NCBI GenBank assembly: GCA_963704815.1
Contig: CAVPHU010000001.1
Span: 1,054,001-1,118,000 of the forward strand
Source: DATKWD01 sp963704815
GTDB lineage: Bacteria; Actinomycetota; Acidimicrobiia; Acidimicrobiales; Salinilacustritrichaceae
Length of the DNA: 64,000 nt
Reading direction: 5' to 3'
Below the pieces are notes generated by a model. That model was given only the letters and a program-made list of their open reading frames with translations, made no database searches and was not told the DNA's origin. Within the stretch, counting starts at the first letter, position 1. Each line of letters opens with the position of its first letter. This document shows, in pieces, positions 1 to 8,680 of the stretch. A program made the translations under genes and the position numbers.

Positions 1-384
1 GGCGGCGGCATTCCCGTCGCTCGCGGCTCCGACGGCCAACGCTCCGGCCTCGAGGCGGTGGTCGACAAGGACCTCACATCCGCCCTGCTCGCCTCACAGC
101 TGGGTGCCGATCAGCTCCTTCTGCTCACCGACGTCGACGCCGTCCACGACGGGTGGGGCACCGACCACGCCCGCCCGATCGACCGAATCGACGTCGCCGC
201 GCTCCGGGGGCGTGACCTGCCCAAGGGCTCGATGGGACCCAAGGCCGAGGCCGCGTGCCGATTCGCCGAGGCCGGCGGGTTCGCCGCCATCGGGGCGATC
301 GGGGACGCCCTGGACCTGAGTCGGGGTCGCGCAGGCACCACCGTCACCCCCGCTGATCGCGGACCTCGGCCTCGGCCTCGCTGA
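1..384 (+). CDS. arcC: Carbamate kinase, C-terminal part (5' end outside window)
   Basis: Carbamate kinase transfers phosphate between carbamoyl phosphate and ADP, usually in arginine or purine fermentation. The reading frame is open from base 1 and the N-terminus lies before the window. The visible 127 residues match the C-terminal half of the amino-acid-kinase fold: an opening GGGIPV, then AVVDKDL, LTDVDAV in the nucleotide-binding region, the KGSMGPK loop, and a closing AAIGAIGDAL segment. The product ends with a short Arg/Pro tail (PRPRPR), and its last 41 bases overlap the convergent PEP synthase gene. The family call is firm from these motifs; the physiological role cannot be judged because the upstream genes are not visible. 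Confidence 0.9.
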   Translation, partial: GGGIPVARGSDGQRSGLEAVVDKDLTSALLASQLGADQLLLLTDVDAVHDGWGTDHARPIDRIDVAALRGRDLPKGSMGPKAEAACRFAEAGGFAAIGAIGDALDLSRGRAGTTVTPADRGPRPRPR

Positions 385-2746
385 CTCGACGAATGGTTCG
401 GGCCAGTGCGTCGGGTGTGACGCTGATGGTGTCGATGCCTTCTTCGACCAGGAACGCGGCGAACTCGGGATAGTCCGAGGGCGCCTGACCGCAGATGCCG
501 ATCTTGCGATCGCAGGCCTTGGCCGACTGGATCACCATCGAACACGCCCGCTTCACCGCCAGGTCCTGCTCGTTGAACAGGTGGGCAACCGACTCGGAGT
601 CCCGGTCGACCCCGAGGGTGAGCTGGGTCAGGTCGTTCGAGCCGATCGAGAAGCCGTCGAACACGGCGGCGAACTCCTCGGCCTGGAACACGTTGGCCGG
701 GATCTCGGCCATCACGTAGACCTCGAGGTCGCCCTCGCCCTGCACGAGACCGCCCTCGCGCATCACGTCGATGACGGCCTGTCCCTCTTGCGGGGTCCGG
801 CAGAACGGGATCATGACCTTGAGGTTGGTGAGGCCGAAGTCCTCGCGGACCCGCTTGACGGCCTTGATCTCCAACTCGAACCCGTCGCGGTAGTCGGGGT
901 GGTAGTAGCGACTCGCCCCCCGCCAACCGATCATCGGGTTGGGCTCCATCGGTTCGAATCCCTCGCCGCCGAGCAGATGGGCGTACTCGTTGGTCTTGAA
1001 GTCGCTGAACCGCAGGATGACCGGACGGGGCCAGAACGCGGCTGCCAGCGTGCCCACCCCTTGTGCCACCCGGTCGACCAGGAACTCGGTCGGATCGTCG
1101 TAACCGACCGTGTGGGCGTCGACCTCGCGCCGGACGGCGGCACTGAGCGTGTCCCGCCGCGTCAACGCCAACGGGTGGACCCCGACATGGCTGGCGAAGA
1201 TGAACTCCATCCGAGCCAGCCCGATGCCTCCCGAGGGGAGCTGTGCGTACTTGTAGGCGATGGACGGATCACCGATGTTCAGCATGATCGCCGTCTCGGT
1301 CTCGGGGAGGGCCGAGAGGTCGAATTCCTCGACCTCGAAGGGGACCTCGCCGTCGTAGACCACCCCGACCTCGCCCTCGGCACACGACACGGTGACGATC
1401 TGGTGGTCGGTGATCCGGTCCTCGATGTCGCCCGCTCCGACGATGGCGGGAATCCCCAACTCGCGGGCGATGATCGCCGCATGTGACGTGCGACCGCCGC
1501 GCTCGGTGACCAGCGCCGAGGCCCGCTTGAGGATCGGTTCCCAGTCGGGGTCGGTGATCTCGGTCACCAGCACGTCGCCGTCCAGGAGCTGGTTCATGTC
1601 GCGGGGATCCTCGATGCGGCGCACCCGGCCGGTGGCGATGCGCTCACCGACGGCCAGGCCCTCGAGGCAGCGGGTCCCGGTCCCGGTGAGACGGAAGACC
1701 GTGTTCGTGGTGGCCGATTGCTGACTGTGCACGGTCTCGGGCCGCGCCTGGACGATGAACAGCTCGCCGGTGATGCCGTCCTTGGCCCATTCGAGGTCCA
1801 TCGGTGTCGGCACCCCCCGCTTGGCCGAGTAGTGGTCTTCGATGACCATCGCCCAGCGGGCCAGGTCGAGGACCTCGTCGTCGGTGAGGCACACCCGCGA
1901 CCGATCCTCGTCGGCGGTCCGGATGTTGGTGACCCGGTGGTTCTGTGCGTCGTAGACCATGGTCAGCTCCTTGGCGCCGACCTGGGTGCCCACCACCGGA
2001 CGGAATCCGTCGCGCAGGCGGGGCTTGTGGACGAAGTAGCCGTCGGGAATCACGCGACCCTGCACGACGTTCTCGCCGAGGCCCCACGCGGAGGTCACGT
2101 AGACCACGTCGCGGAAGCCCGAGTCGGTGTCGAGGGTGAACATGACCCCGCTGCTCGCGAGGTCGGCGCGGACCATGCGCTGGATGCAGGCCGAGAGAGC
2201 AACATCGGTCTGGCCGATGTTCATGTCTTCGCGGTAGCTGACCGCGCGCGCCGTGAACAGGCTGGCGAAGCAGCGTCGAATCGAATCGAGCACGTCGGCA
2301 TCGCCGTGCACCATCAGGTAGGTCTCCTGCTGACCGGCGAACGACGCTTCCGGCAGGTCCTCGGCGGTGGCGCTCGAACGAACCGCCACATCGACATGGC
2401 CCACGCCCGCCTCCTCCGACAGCCTCCGATAGGCCTCGAGCACGTCACGTTGGAAGTCCTCGGGGAGCTGGCCGCCGAGGATCATCGAGCGGATCTGCTT
2501 CGCCCGCCCGGCGAGGTCGTCGACATCGGAACGGTCCCAGCCATCGATGAGCGCGCCGATCTTCTCCTCGAGGTCGTTGACCCGGAGGAACTCACGAAAC
2601 GCTTCCGCGGTCGTCGCGAAGCCGTTGGGGACCTTCACCCCCTTGCTCGCCAGCTCCTGGTACATCTCACCGAGCGACGCGTTCTTTCCCCCGACGTGGG
2701 GCACGTCGTCGATGCCGATCTGACCAAACCACTCGACGTTCTGCAT
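344..2746 (-). CDS. ppsA: Phosphoenolpyruvate synthase
   Basis: PEP synthase (pyruvate, water dikinase) makes PEP, AMP and phosphate from pyruvate and ATP in gluconeogenesis. The 800-residue length is typical of the family. Domains in order are an N-terminal ATP-grasp region starting GGKNASLGEM, a central swivelling domain with the phosphohistidine motif GGRTSHAAI followed by ARELGIPAIVG, and a C-terminal PEP/pyruvate TIM barrel ending in GICGQAPSDYPEFAAFL. I chose the ATG giving MQNVEWFGQIG at 2746. A reading frame extends 40 codons further upstream, but that extension is Arg/Pro-rich and not family-like. The gene is convergent with carbamate kinase (41-bp overlap) and divergent from the xylanase gene. 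A pyruvate, phosphate dikinase is less likely from length and motif context. Confidence 0.93.
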   Translation of the reverse strand: MQNVEWFGQIGIDDVPHVGGKNASLGEMYQELASKGVKVPNGFATTAEAFREFLRVNDLEEKIGALIDGWDRSDVDDLAGRAKQIRSMILGGQLPEDFQRDVLEAYRRLSEEAGVGHVDVAVRSSATAEDLPEASFAGQQETYLMVHGDADVLDSIRRCFASLFTARAVSYREDMNIGQTDVALSACIQRMVRADLASSGVMFTLDTDSGFRDVVYVTSAWGLGENVVQGRVIPDGYFVHKPRLRDGFRPVVGTQVGAKELTMVYDAQNHRVTNIRTADEDRSRVCLTDDEVLDLARWAMVIEDHYSAKRGVPTPMDLEWAKDGITGELFIVQARPETVHSQQSATTNTVFRLTGTGTRCLEGLAVGERIATGRVRRIEDPRDMNQLLDGDVLVTEITDPDWEPILKRASALVTERGGRTSHAAIIARELGIPAIVGAGDIEDRITDHQIVTVSCAEGEVGVVYDGEVPFEVEEFDLSALPETETAIMLNIGDPSIAYKYAQLPSGGIGLARMEFIFASHVGVHPLALTRRDTLSAAVRREVDAHTVGYDDPTEFLVDRVAQGVGTLAAAFWPRPVILRFSDFKTNEYAHLLGGEGFEPMEPNPMIGWRGASRYYHPDYRDGFELEIKAVKRVREDFGLTNLKVMIPFCRTPQEGQAVIDVMREGGLVQGEGDLEVYVMAEIPANVFQAEEFAAVFDGFSIGSNDLTQLTLGVDRDSESVAHLFNEQDLAVKRACSMVIQSAKACDRKIGICGQAPSDYPEFAAFLVEEGIDTISVTPDALARTIRRVSEAEAEVRDQRG

Positions 2747-2886
2747 GAAGCCGACGGTAGGTCGGACGATTCGGTGGCCACTAGGGGCGAAGGGCCCCAC
2801 CCGGGGGCCGCGGACGAGAAACGGATGTGTCGCCTCGTGCCGTGCGTCGGCAGGCGCCCTCACCACGCAGCTTCTAGGGTCAGGTG

Positions 2887-3897
2887 ATGGCCACGTCTCG
2901 CCGTGCCGTCGCTGCGGTGGTGGCGTGCTCTCTGCTCACGACTGCGTGTCTGGACGACCTCGCCGTCGAGGCCGATGTGACCTTCGGACTGTTCGTCCAG
3001 GGTGGCACGAACCTCGAGCGCGAGCTCGTCCTCGAACATGCGGACGCGACCACGAACCACGGCTTGTCGTGGTCGGTCATCGAACCCGTCCGGGGCGAAT
3101 GGAACTTCAGGCAGGCCGATGCGACCTACGAGTGGGCCGAGGCCAACGATCTCCACCAGACCGGGTTCCACTTCGCCTGGGATCAGCAGCTCCTCGACGA
3201 CCTCGCACCCTGGGTCACGAGCATCACCGAGCCCGACGAGCTTCGATCGGTCCTCGCCACCCGAGCCGAGACCATCTTCGAGCGGTATCCGGGCCTCGAT
3301 CGCATCGACGTGATCAACGAGCCGTTCGAGCTGCTCGGCGGCGAGTTGTACGACAACCACTTCCGGCAGGTGCTCGGCGACGACTACGTGACCGAGCTGT
3401 TCGGCATCGTGGCGGCCGCGGCACCGGACAGCGTCGAGCTGATCGTCAACGAGAACTTCGTCGAATACAGCCAGGCCAAGGCCGACGCGCTGGTGACGTT
3501 GACGGCCGAGCTGGTGGACGCCGGAGCCAGGATCGACGGGGTCGGCCTCCAGTCCCACTTCCTGTTCGGTGAGCCGAACTGGGACCGGTTGCATCAGGTC
3601 ATGGTCGACCTCGGCGCGCTCGGGGTCGACGTCCACATCACCGAGCTGGACGCCCCCATCGCTCCGGACCTCCCCGACCGCCTCGCGATCCAAGCCAGGC
3701 GCTACCTGCGCGCCGTGCAGACCTGCCTCGACGTGCCGGCCTGCCGATCGATCACCGTGTGGGGCGTGGAGGACGGCCACACGTGGATCGACGGCCTGTT
3801 CGGCGCGGGCCAGGATCCCCTGCTCTTCGATGCCGCCGGCCAACCGAAGCCGGCCTTCTTCGCCGTGGCCGCCGGTCTGGCCGCAGGTCGTCCCTAA
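2887..3897 (+). CDS. GH10 endo-1,4-beta-xylanase-like lipoprotein
   Basis: This is a probable secreted glycoside hydrolase of family 10, anchored to the membrane as a lipoprotein. The N-terminus has a short hydrophobic signal with the lipobox LTTAC, putting the lipidated Cys at about residue 21. The rest fits a compact GH10 barrel: a WSVIEPVRGEWNF segment, the acid/base Glu in DVINEPFE (about residue 145), GLQSHF, the nucleophile Glu in HITELD (about 253), WGVEDGHTWI, and the closing LLFDAAGQPKPAF. The segment that usually reads HTLVWH is changed (FHFAWDQ), so the substrate may not be ordinary xylan. A GTG lies directly before the chosen ATG and could also start translation. Its stop overlaps the convergent neighbour by 4 bp. 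Confidence 0.85.
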   Translation: MATSRRAVAAVVACSLLTTACLDDLAVEADVTFGLFVQGGTNLERELVLEHADATTNHGLSWSVIEPVRGEWNFRQADATYEWAEANDLHQTGFHFAWDQQLLDDLAPWVTSITEPDELRSVLATRAETIFERYPGLDRIDVINEPFELLGGELYDNHFRQVLGDDYVTELFGIVAAAAPDSVELIVNENFVEYSQAKADALVTLTAELVDAGARIDGVGLQSHFLFGEPNWDRLHQVMVDLGALGVDVHITELDAPIAPDLPDRLAIQARRYLRAVQTCLDVPACRSITVWGVEDGHTWIDGLFGAGQDPLLFDAAGQPKPAFFAVAAGLAAGRP

Positions 3898-6296
3898 TCG
3901 CTCCTGAGCCGCAGGTCGGCCAACAAGGGGAAGTGGTCCGAGGCCACCTTGGCGAGCGAGTGAGCAGGGACCTCGACATGGCGCACCTCGATCGACGGGT
4001 CGACGAAGACGTGATCGATGCGGCCGATCGGCATCCGCCCGGCCCAGGTGGCACGCGGGCGGTGTCCGACCTTGACCACCTGAGCATCGTGAAGCCGGCG
4101 ACGGAGACGACGGCACGACGGGAACCAGCCCATGGCGTTGAAGTCGCCACACAACACGGTCGGCTGTCCGGGATCGATCGAACCGAGCCATTCGGCGCCG
4201 AGGAGCGCTTCGACCTCGAGGCGACGTTCGAGCGGGTGGAGACTCAGGTGGGTGTTGACCAGCTGGACCGGCCCTGCGGCGGTCTCGAGCTCGACCCACA
4301 GTGCGCCGCGCGGTTCGAGCGGCGGACGGTGACGGAGCGCAGGCAGCGGGCCAGCCTTGACCAGGCGCATCGGCAGACGGCTCAGGACGGCATCGCCGTA
4401 GCGCTCCTCCTCCACCTCCAGCGTGGGGTGGAACTGCAGGATCATCTCGAGCAGCTCTGCGATCTGCTCGGCCTGATCGACACCTCCGGTACGCGCCCTG
4501 CCGACGTCGACCTCCTGGAGCGCGACGACGTCGGGGTCGTGCCGGGCGATGACCCGGGCGATGCGTTCGGGCGAGAGACGCCCGTCGAGCCCGACGCAGC
4601 TGTGCACGTTGTAGGTGAGGACCCGGAGCACGCTCTCCGCTGCCGCCGATGGCGGATCGGTGCGCAGCCGGGGCAGCGGCCGAACCGGCGCATCGAGGAG
4701 CTCGAGCGCGGTCGTCCGGAGGTCGGCGTGCCGGAGCGGAGCACCCGGTGCGGCCACGACCTTCGTGTCCGTCGGCGCGAACAGGAACGAATCGGTCTCG
4801 TCGGGACCGGGTCCGCCGTGACTCCCGTTCTCACGCGGGAAGCTGATCGACGGGCCGTCGGGTCGCCAACCCGAGATCACCAGGTCGCCGGCGTTCGGAT
4901 GATCGCAGAGGGCGGCCAACTCGGCCGCAGCCGTGTGGAGGTACGGGTGGTCGTCACCCAGCACCGCAGCGCCGTCGGCCGGCAGCACGAATCGGCCCCG
5001 CACCGTGTGGGCGACGGCGTGGCCGGGACCATCGGAGGTCAGGACCAGCGGAATCTGGGCGGTTCGGACCAGCTCAGCGGCCAACCGATTGCGTTCGTCC
5101 GCGCTCGGCTCTTCGGGCAGATAGACGAACCCGAGCGGTCCTTGGGCCGTCACGATCACCTCGCCCGCACGGGGCTCGGCACCCGACTCGGTACCGGGGA
5201 CGACGAGGGGCATCAAGCGCTCGCTCAGCTGGCGGGCCCGTTGGCCCTGGATGCCGCGGGGATGCTCAGCCCGCCGCCGCCTCGATCGGGCGAGGTCTGT
5301 CTCGGACACGACGGCCCGCACCGCCTCTTCGACGGCGCGACCGTGGAGCTCGATGTAGGGCTGGGTGATCTCCTGGCCGTGGTCCGAGAGCACCCAGACC
5401 TCGTAGCTCCTGCGGCGCGACCCGCGGGCGGATCGAACCAGCCGGGCGATGGTCGTGTCGATGCCGCGCAGGGCGGCCCGGGAACGCCGCGACCTCGGGC
5501 TTCGACGATGCGCGTACTCGTCGTACCCGAGCAGGTTCAGGTGAACGACGGGAACCCCCCTTCCGAGGTCGATCGTGGCCCAGATCGCCACCAACTCGCG
5601 CAACAGCACCGCGATGAGCGCCCGCGACCATGCGAACTTGAGCTCGGAGACGACGTGCCGGCCGCGAACCACCGACGCAGCGAAGTCGCCGAGGCCGATG
5701 ACCACCTCGCGAGCGAGCAACGCGACCGCTCTGGCCAGCTCCCAGCCGTAGAGCGCCAGCACCGCCGGAAGGACGAGCGGGTGCCGGGTCCGGAACGGGT
5801 CGGTCCACCCGAGCGACGCCATGCAGAACCGGGTCTGATCCGCCCGTCCGGTGTAGATGTTGGCGTACGACGATCCGTGCTCGAGCAACGACCGGCGGTC
5901 GGCGAAACCCGCTTCGATCCGCGACGCGGGCTCTCGTTCCCACATGTGGACGACCCGCCCGACCGTCCGATCGAAGAAGGCGAAGGCGGGAACGGCCATC
6001 GGGACGCCGTAGAACATCTCGGCCTGCACCGCCGGCGTCGACGACGGGATCCCCGAGTAGACGTGGTGCAGCCCGTACCCCTCGTCGGCAGCGAGGTGGG
6101 CGAGGAACGGCATGTCGTTGGTCGCCATCGCCGCCTCGACCTCGTCGTGGCAGAGCCCGTCGATCTGCACGATGAGCAGGCCGGGCTGCGTCGACGGCCG
6201 CTCGACGCGAGGAAGTCCGGCCAGTCGGGCCGCCCACTCGCTCCGACCGACCAACCGTCGTGCCCGTCGGAGCGCTCGTCGAACCCGTTCGATCAC
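3894..6296 (-). CDS. Alkaline-phosphatase-superfamily / EEP-nuclease fusion protein
   Basis: The 800-residue protein joins two hydrolase domains. Residues 40-545 look like a phosphodiesterase of the alkaline phosphatase superfamily: LIVQIDG (Asp46), a Ser/Thr nucleophile region around 85-90, GYDEYAH (Asp259, His263), LSDHG (Asp305, His306), and a later HGGPGPDE. Residues 555-798 look like an endonuclease/exonuclease/phosphatase domain: LTYNVHS, LQEVD (Glu595), NTHLS, CGDFN (Asp718, Asn720), RIDHVF and ASDHFP (Asp787, His788). Both active sites look intact. No signal peptide is obvious, although residues 172-245 contain hydrophobic stretches. The start is a GTG. A lipid or polyphosphoester substrate is possible but is inference only. 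Confidence 0.8.
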   Translation of the reverse strand: MIERVRRALRRARRLVGRSEWAARLAGLPRVERPSTQPGLLIVQIDGLCHDEVEAAMATNDMPFLAHLAADEGYGLHHVYSGIPSSTPAVQAEMFYGVPMAVPAFAFFDRTVGRVVHMWEREPASRIEAGFADRRSLLEHGSSYANIYTGRADQTRFCMASLGWTDPFRTRHPLVLPAVLALYGWELARAVALLAREVVIGLGDFAASVVRGRHVVSELKFAWSRALIAVLLRELVAIWATIDLGRGVPVVHLNLLGYDEYAHRRSPRSRRSRAALRGIDTTIARLVRSARGSRRRSYEVWVLSDHGQEITQPYIELHGRAVEEAVRAVVSETDLARSRRRRAEHPRGIQGQRARQLSERLMPLVVPGTESGAEPRAGEVIVTAQGPLGFVYLPEEPSADERNRLAAELVRTAQIPLVLTSDGPGHAVAHTVRGRFVLPADGAAVLGDDHPYLHTAAAELAALCDHPNAGDLVISGWRPDGPSISFPRENGSHGGPGPDETDSFLFAPTDTKVVAAPGAPLRHADLRTTALELLDAPVRPLPRLRTDPPSAAAESVLRVLTYNVHSCVGLDGRLSPERIARVIARHDPDVVALQEVDVGRARTGGVDQAEQIAELLEMILQFHPTLEVEEERYGDAVLSRLPMRLVKAGPLPALRHRPPLEPRGALWVELETAAGPVQLVNTHLSLHPLERRLEVEALLGAEWLGSIDPGQPTVLCGDFNAMGWFPSCRRLRRRLHDAQVVKVGHRPRATWAGRMPIGRIDHVFVDPSIEVRHVEVPAHSLAKVASDHFPLLADLRLRSD

Positions 6297-6331
6297 AACG
6301 CCGACGCTACGCGCTCGAGCGGCTCAGCGGA

Positions 6332-6378
6332 TTCCTTGCTGCTGATCGGCCACTGGGTGGTCGTGGGGCAGCACGGAA
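6332..6378. repeat. 47-bp palindromic repeat, degenerate copy
   Basis: This stretch has the same length and ends as the near-perfect palindrome at 24211-24257. It begins with TTCCTTGCTGCTGA and ends with GCAGCACGGAA, while the middle has drifted so only part of the stem can pair. It sits between the marR stop and the start of the phosphatase/nuclease gene, both leftward, and could act as a weak terminator for marR. Both copies are preceded by GGA. Confidence 0.7.
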
Positions 6379-6390
6379 TCTTCCCGAGCT

Positions 6391-6891
6391 TCAGTCCGCG
6401 GCGCCGTCGGTCAGGTGACGGAGCAGCTTCACGTGCAGCTGAACGAGCTGGCGGCGCTCGGCCGGCGAGAGCGGGTCGAGGATCGTCTGCTCGATGCGAA
6501 CGTGATCCTGGACTGCGTTCGACACCAGGTCGCGACCCTCTTCGGTGAGTTCGATCAGTGAACTCCGTCGATCGACAAGATCGTGGCGGCGCTCGACGAG
6601 GCCTGCCTCCTCCAACCGATCGATCCGGTTCGTCATGCCTGCAGGCGACACCATCGCAAGGGCGGCCAGCTGCGATGGCTTGAGCGGGCCGTCGGCCTGG
6701 ACGAGCGATGCGAGCACATCGAACTCACCCGTCGTGAGATCGTGCGATGCGAAGCCGTCCTCGATTCGCCTCGTGGCACGGGCGGTCATGCGGGCCATCA
6801 GCAGGAACGTGGCCATCACGTCCACGTCGAGGTCGGGATGCAACTCCGACCACCGCTTCGCCGTTGCCTCGACGAGAGCCACGTCATCCAT
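6391..6891 (-). CDS. MarR-family transcriptional regulator
   Basis: This is a small dimeric winged-helix regulator, probably controlling the divergent aromatic-degradation operon. The 166-residue product has the usual MarR order: an N-terminal helix, then GEFDVLASLV, the recognition-helix region LAALAMVSPAGMTNRIDRLEEAGLV, and the wing DRRSSLIELTEEG, followed by the C-terminal dimerisation helices. The ATG giving MDDVALVEAT at 6891 fits family length. A second ATG 8 codons upstream (MKREYTRPM) is possible; longer starts run into the intergenic control region. The gene is 74 bp from the divergent dioxygenase gene, and that gap contains an imperfect dyad. The ligand is unknown but is probably an aromatic acid or phenol. 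Confidence 0.88.
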   Translation of the reverse strand: MDDVALVEATAKRWSELHPDLDVDVMATFLLMARMTARATRRIEDGFASHDLTTGEFDVLASLVQADGPLKPSQLAALAMVSPAGMTNRIDRLEEAGLVERRHDLVDRRSSLIELTEEGRDLVSNAVQDHVRIEQTILDPLSPAERRQLVQLHVKLLRHLTDGAAD

Positions 6892-6929
6892 CGGCCGAGT
6901 GTACTCCCGTTTCATTCGATCACAAACTA

Positions 6930-6941
6930 TTTGACGTCGAA
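6930..6941. promoter_or_regulatory. Putative MarR operator in divergent promoter
   Basis: The sequence TTTGACGTCGAA is symmetric at 10 of 12 positions around a central GACGTC. It lies in the 74-bp AT-richer gap between the marR gene and the dioxygenase operon. Dyads of this size are typical MarR-dimer targets, but the assignment rests on position and symmetry only. Confidence 0.4.
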
Positions 6942-6965
6942 GTACTTTTGTCGTACAACCAAGCC

Positions 6966-7901
6966 ATGTTCGCCTCACCCACGATCCGCGTCCTCGATGT
7001 CGCCTACCCCCGTTTCCGCGCACCCGACCTCGACCTCATGCAGGCATTCCTCGAGACCTTCGGCATGCACGAATCGGTCCGCACGGCCGATGCGCTCTAC
7101 ATGCGGGGCACCGATGCCGACCACCACGTCCACGTCACCCACCTGGGAGCGCCCGCGTTCGTCGGTCTTGCCTTCAAGGCGTCGAGCGAGGATGACCTCG
7201 CGGCGCTCGCCGAGGCGACGGGCGGCGCAGTCGAGCCCACCGGCGAACCCGGCGGCGGATCGGTCGTGCACCTGCAGGACCCTGATGGCCGCTCGATCGA
7301 AGTGGTAGCCGGCATCGAAGGCGTCGAACCCCACCGGCTCGTCTCCCACCCCCCGCTCAACACCGGAGCCGAGCGGGTGCGGATCGACGAGCTGCAGCGG
7401 GTGGCCACCGGACCGTCGCAGGTCAAGCGCTTCGGTCACGCAGCCCTGAAGACCGACGATCTCGCCCGCGCCATGCAGTGGTATCAGGACACGTTGGGCC
7501 TGCTCGTCTCCGACGAGATCTGGGCCGCGACCCCCGAAGAGCCCGCCGGCGCCTTCATGCGTTGTGACCGGGGGGACGAGCCCGCCGACCACCACAGTCT
7601 GCTGCTCATCGACGCCGGCGAGGTGAAGCTCGGCCACTGCGCGTGGGAGGTCGCCGACTTCGACGATCTGATGGCGGGACACGACCACCTGGTCGAACAC
7701 GGCGCCCGCCATTACTGGGGCATCGGCCGCCACGTCCTGGGCGGGCAGATCTTCGACTACTGGAAGGATCCACTCGGCTTCACCGTCGAGCACTGGACCG
7801 ACAGCGACCTGCTGCGGGCCTCGGTTCCGGCGGGATCGCACAACATCTTCGATGCTCTCAGCCAGTGGGGCCCCAACCCCCCGCCGGACCTCGACTTCTG
7901 A
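6966..7901 (+). CDS. Extradiol ring-cleavage dioxygenase (two-domain VOC protein)
   Basis: This is a likely Fe(II) type I extradiol dioxygenase, opening a catechol-type ring next to its two hydroxyls. The 311 residues form two vicinal-oxygen-chelate modules, about 8-118 and 152-285. The C-terminal module carries the expected 2-His-1-Glu triad: His158 in FGHAAL, His224 in LGHCAWEV, and Glu275 in FTVEHW. The start at 6966 follows the divergent promoter. Its stop overlaps the SDR start by one base (TGATG), and the SDR is likewise coupled to the FAD hydroxylase, so hydroxylation and ring cleavage are probably expressed together. The exact substrate cannot be read from the sequence. A VOC isomerase or 2,3-dihydroxybiphenyl-type enzyme are the alternatives. 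Confidence 0.85.
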   Translation: MFASPTIRVLDVAYPRFRAPDLDLMQAFLETFGMHESVRTADALYMRGTDADHHVHVTHLGAPAFVGLAFKASSEDDLAALAEATGGAVEPTGEPGGGSVVHLQDPDGRSIEVVAGIEGVEPHRLVSHPPLNTGAERVRIDELQRVATGPSQVKRFGHAALKTDDLARAMQWYQDTLGLLVSDEIWAATPEEPAGAFMRCDRGDEPADHHSLLLIDAGEVKLGHCAWEVADFDDLMAGHDHLVEHGARHYWGIGRHVLGGQIFDYWKDPLGFTVEHWTDSDLLRASVPAGSHNIFDALSQWGPNPPPDLDF

Positions 7902-8680
7902 TGGACCTCGGCATCGCAGGCCGAACGGCGATCGTGTGCGCGTCGAGCCGCGGGCTCGGAAGAGCGTGTGCCGACTCACTCGCACGCGAGGGCGTCGATG
8001 TCACGATCAACAGCCGGAGCAGCGAGGCCCTCAAAGCGGTCGCCGACGAGATCCGCCGGCAACACGGCGTCGCCGTCCGCACCGTTGTCGGCGACATCGG
8101 TGCCGACTCGACCCACGACGCGTTGTTGGACGCGTGTCCGGCGCCCGACATCCTCGTCAACAACAACGGAGGCCCGTCCCCGGCCGGCTATCGGCAGTGG
8201 GACCGCGACGCGTGGTCCGCCGCCCTCGACGCCAACCTCCTGGCGCCCATGCTGTTGATCCGCCGAGTCCTCGACGGCATGGTCGAGCGTGAGTTCGGTC
8301 GGATCGTCAACATCACGTCCGCGATGGTGAAGGCACCGGTCGGGGTGATGGGACTGTCGTCAGGGGCACGGGCCGGGCTGACGGCCGCCGTCAAGGGCGT
8401 GTCGCGCGATGTCGCCTCGGCCAACGTGACGATCAACAACCTGTGTCCAGAACGATTCGACACCGCACGGCAGCAACAGATGGCCGAGCTGGCAGCTGCG
8501 GTGAAGGGCATCACGGTCGAGCAGGCCTACGACGAGATGCGGGCCTCGATCGCCGCCGGCCGGCTCGGCCGGCCCTCCGAACTCGGCGACGCATGCGCCT
8601 TCCTGTGCAGCACCCAAGCCGGATTCGTCTCGGGACAGAGCATCAGCCTCGACGGCGGCAGCCATCCGGGAGTGTTCTGA
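7901..8680 (+). CDS. SDR-family protein with altered catalytic Tyr/Lys
   Basis: This 259-residue Rossmann-fold protein of the short-chain dehydrogenase family resembles 3-oxoacyl-ACP-reductase-like members. The cofactor loop reads ASSRGLG (about residues 14-20), NNNGGP replaces the usual NNAG, and Ser141 lies in ITSAMV. The normal YxxxK motif is missing: the aligned stretch is LSSGARAG, so Tyr becomes Ser154 and Lys becomes Arg158. A known branch of SDR-like reductases carries such LSxxxRAG segments, so this may be a subgroup trait. Either the chemistry uses other residues or the protein is not a classical reductase. It is the middle gene of the ring-cleavage operon, overlapping each neighbour by one base. 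Confidence 0.85.
   Translation: MDLGIAGRTAIVCASSRGLGRACADSLAREGVDVTINSRSSEALKAVADEIRRQHGVAVRTVVGDIGADSTHDALLDACPAPDILVNNNGGPSPAGYRQWDRDAWSAALDANLLAPMLLIRRVLDGMVEREFGRIVNITSAMVKAPVGVMGLSSGARAGLTAAVKGVSRDVASANVTINNLCPERFDTARQQQMAELAAAVKGITVEQAYDEMRASIAAGRLGRPSELGDACAFLCSTQAGFVSGQSISLDGGSHPGVF

Noticed and set aside
2744..2866. Further leader element copy before PEP synthase
   Set aside because: Only GGCACGAGG is shared, with no GGGGAAC block near the start codon; chance match is likely.
3759..6548. 929-codon rightward frame
   Set aside because: It runs antisense to the phosphatase/nuclease gene and part of marR; composition is Arg/Pro/Gly-rich with no motif. A by-product of high GC.
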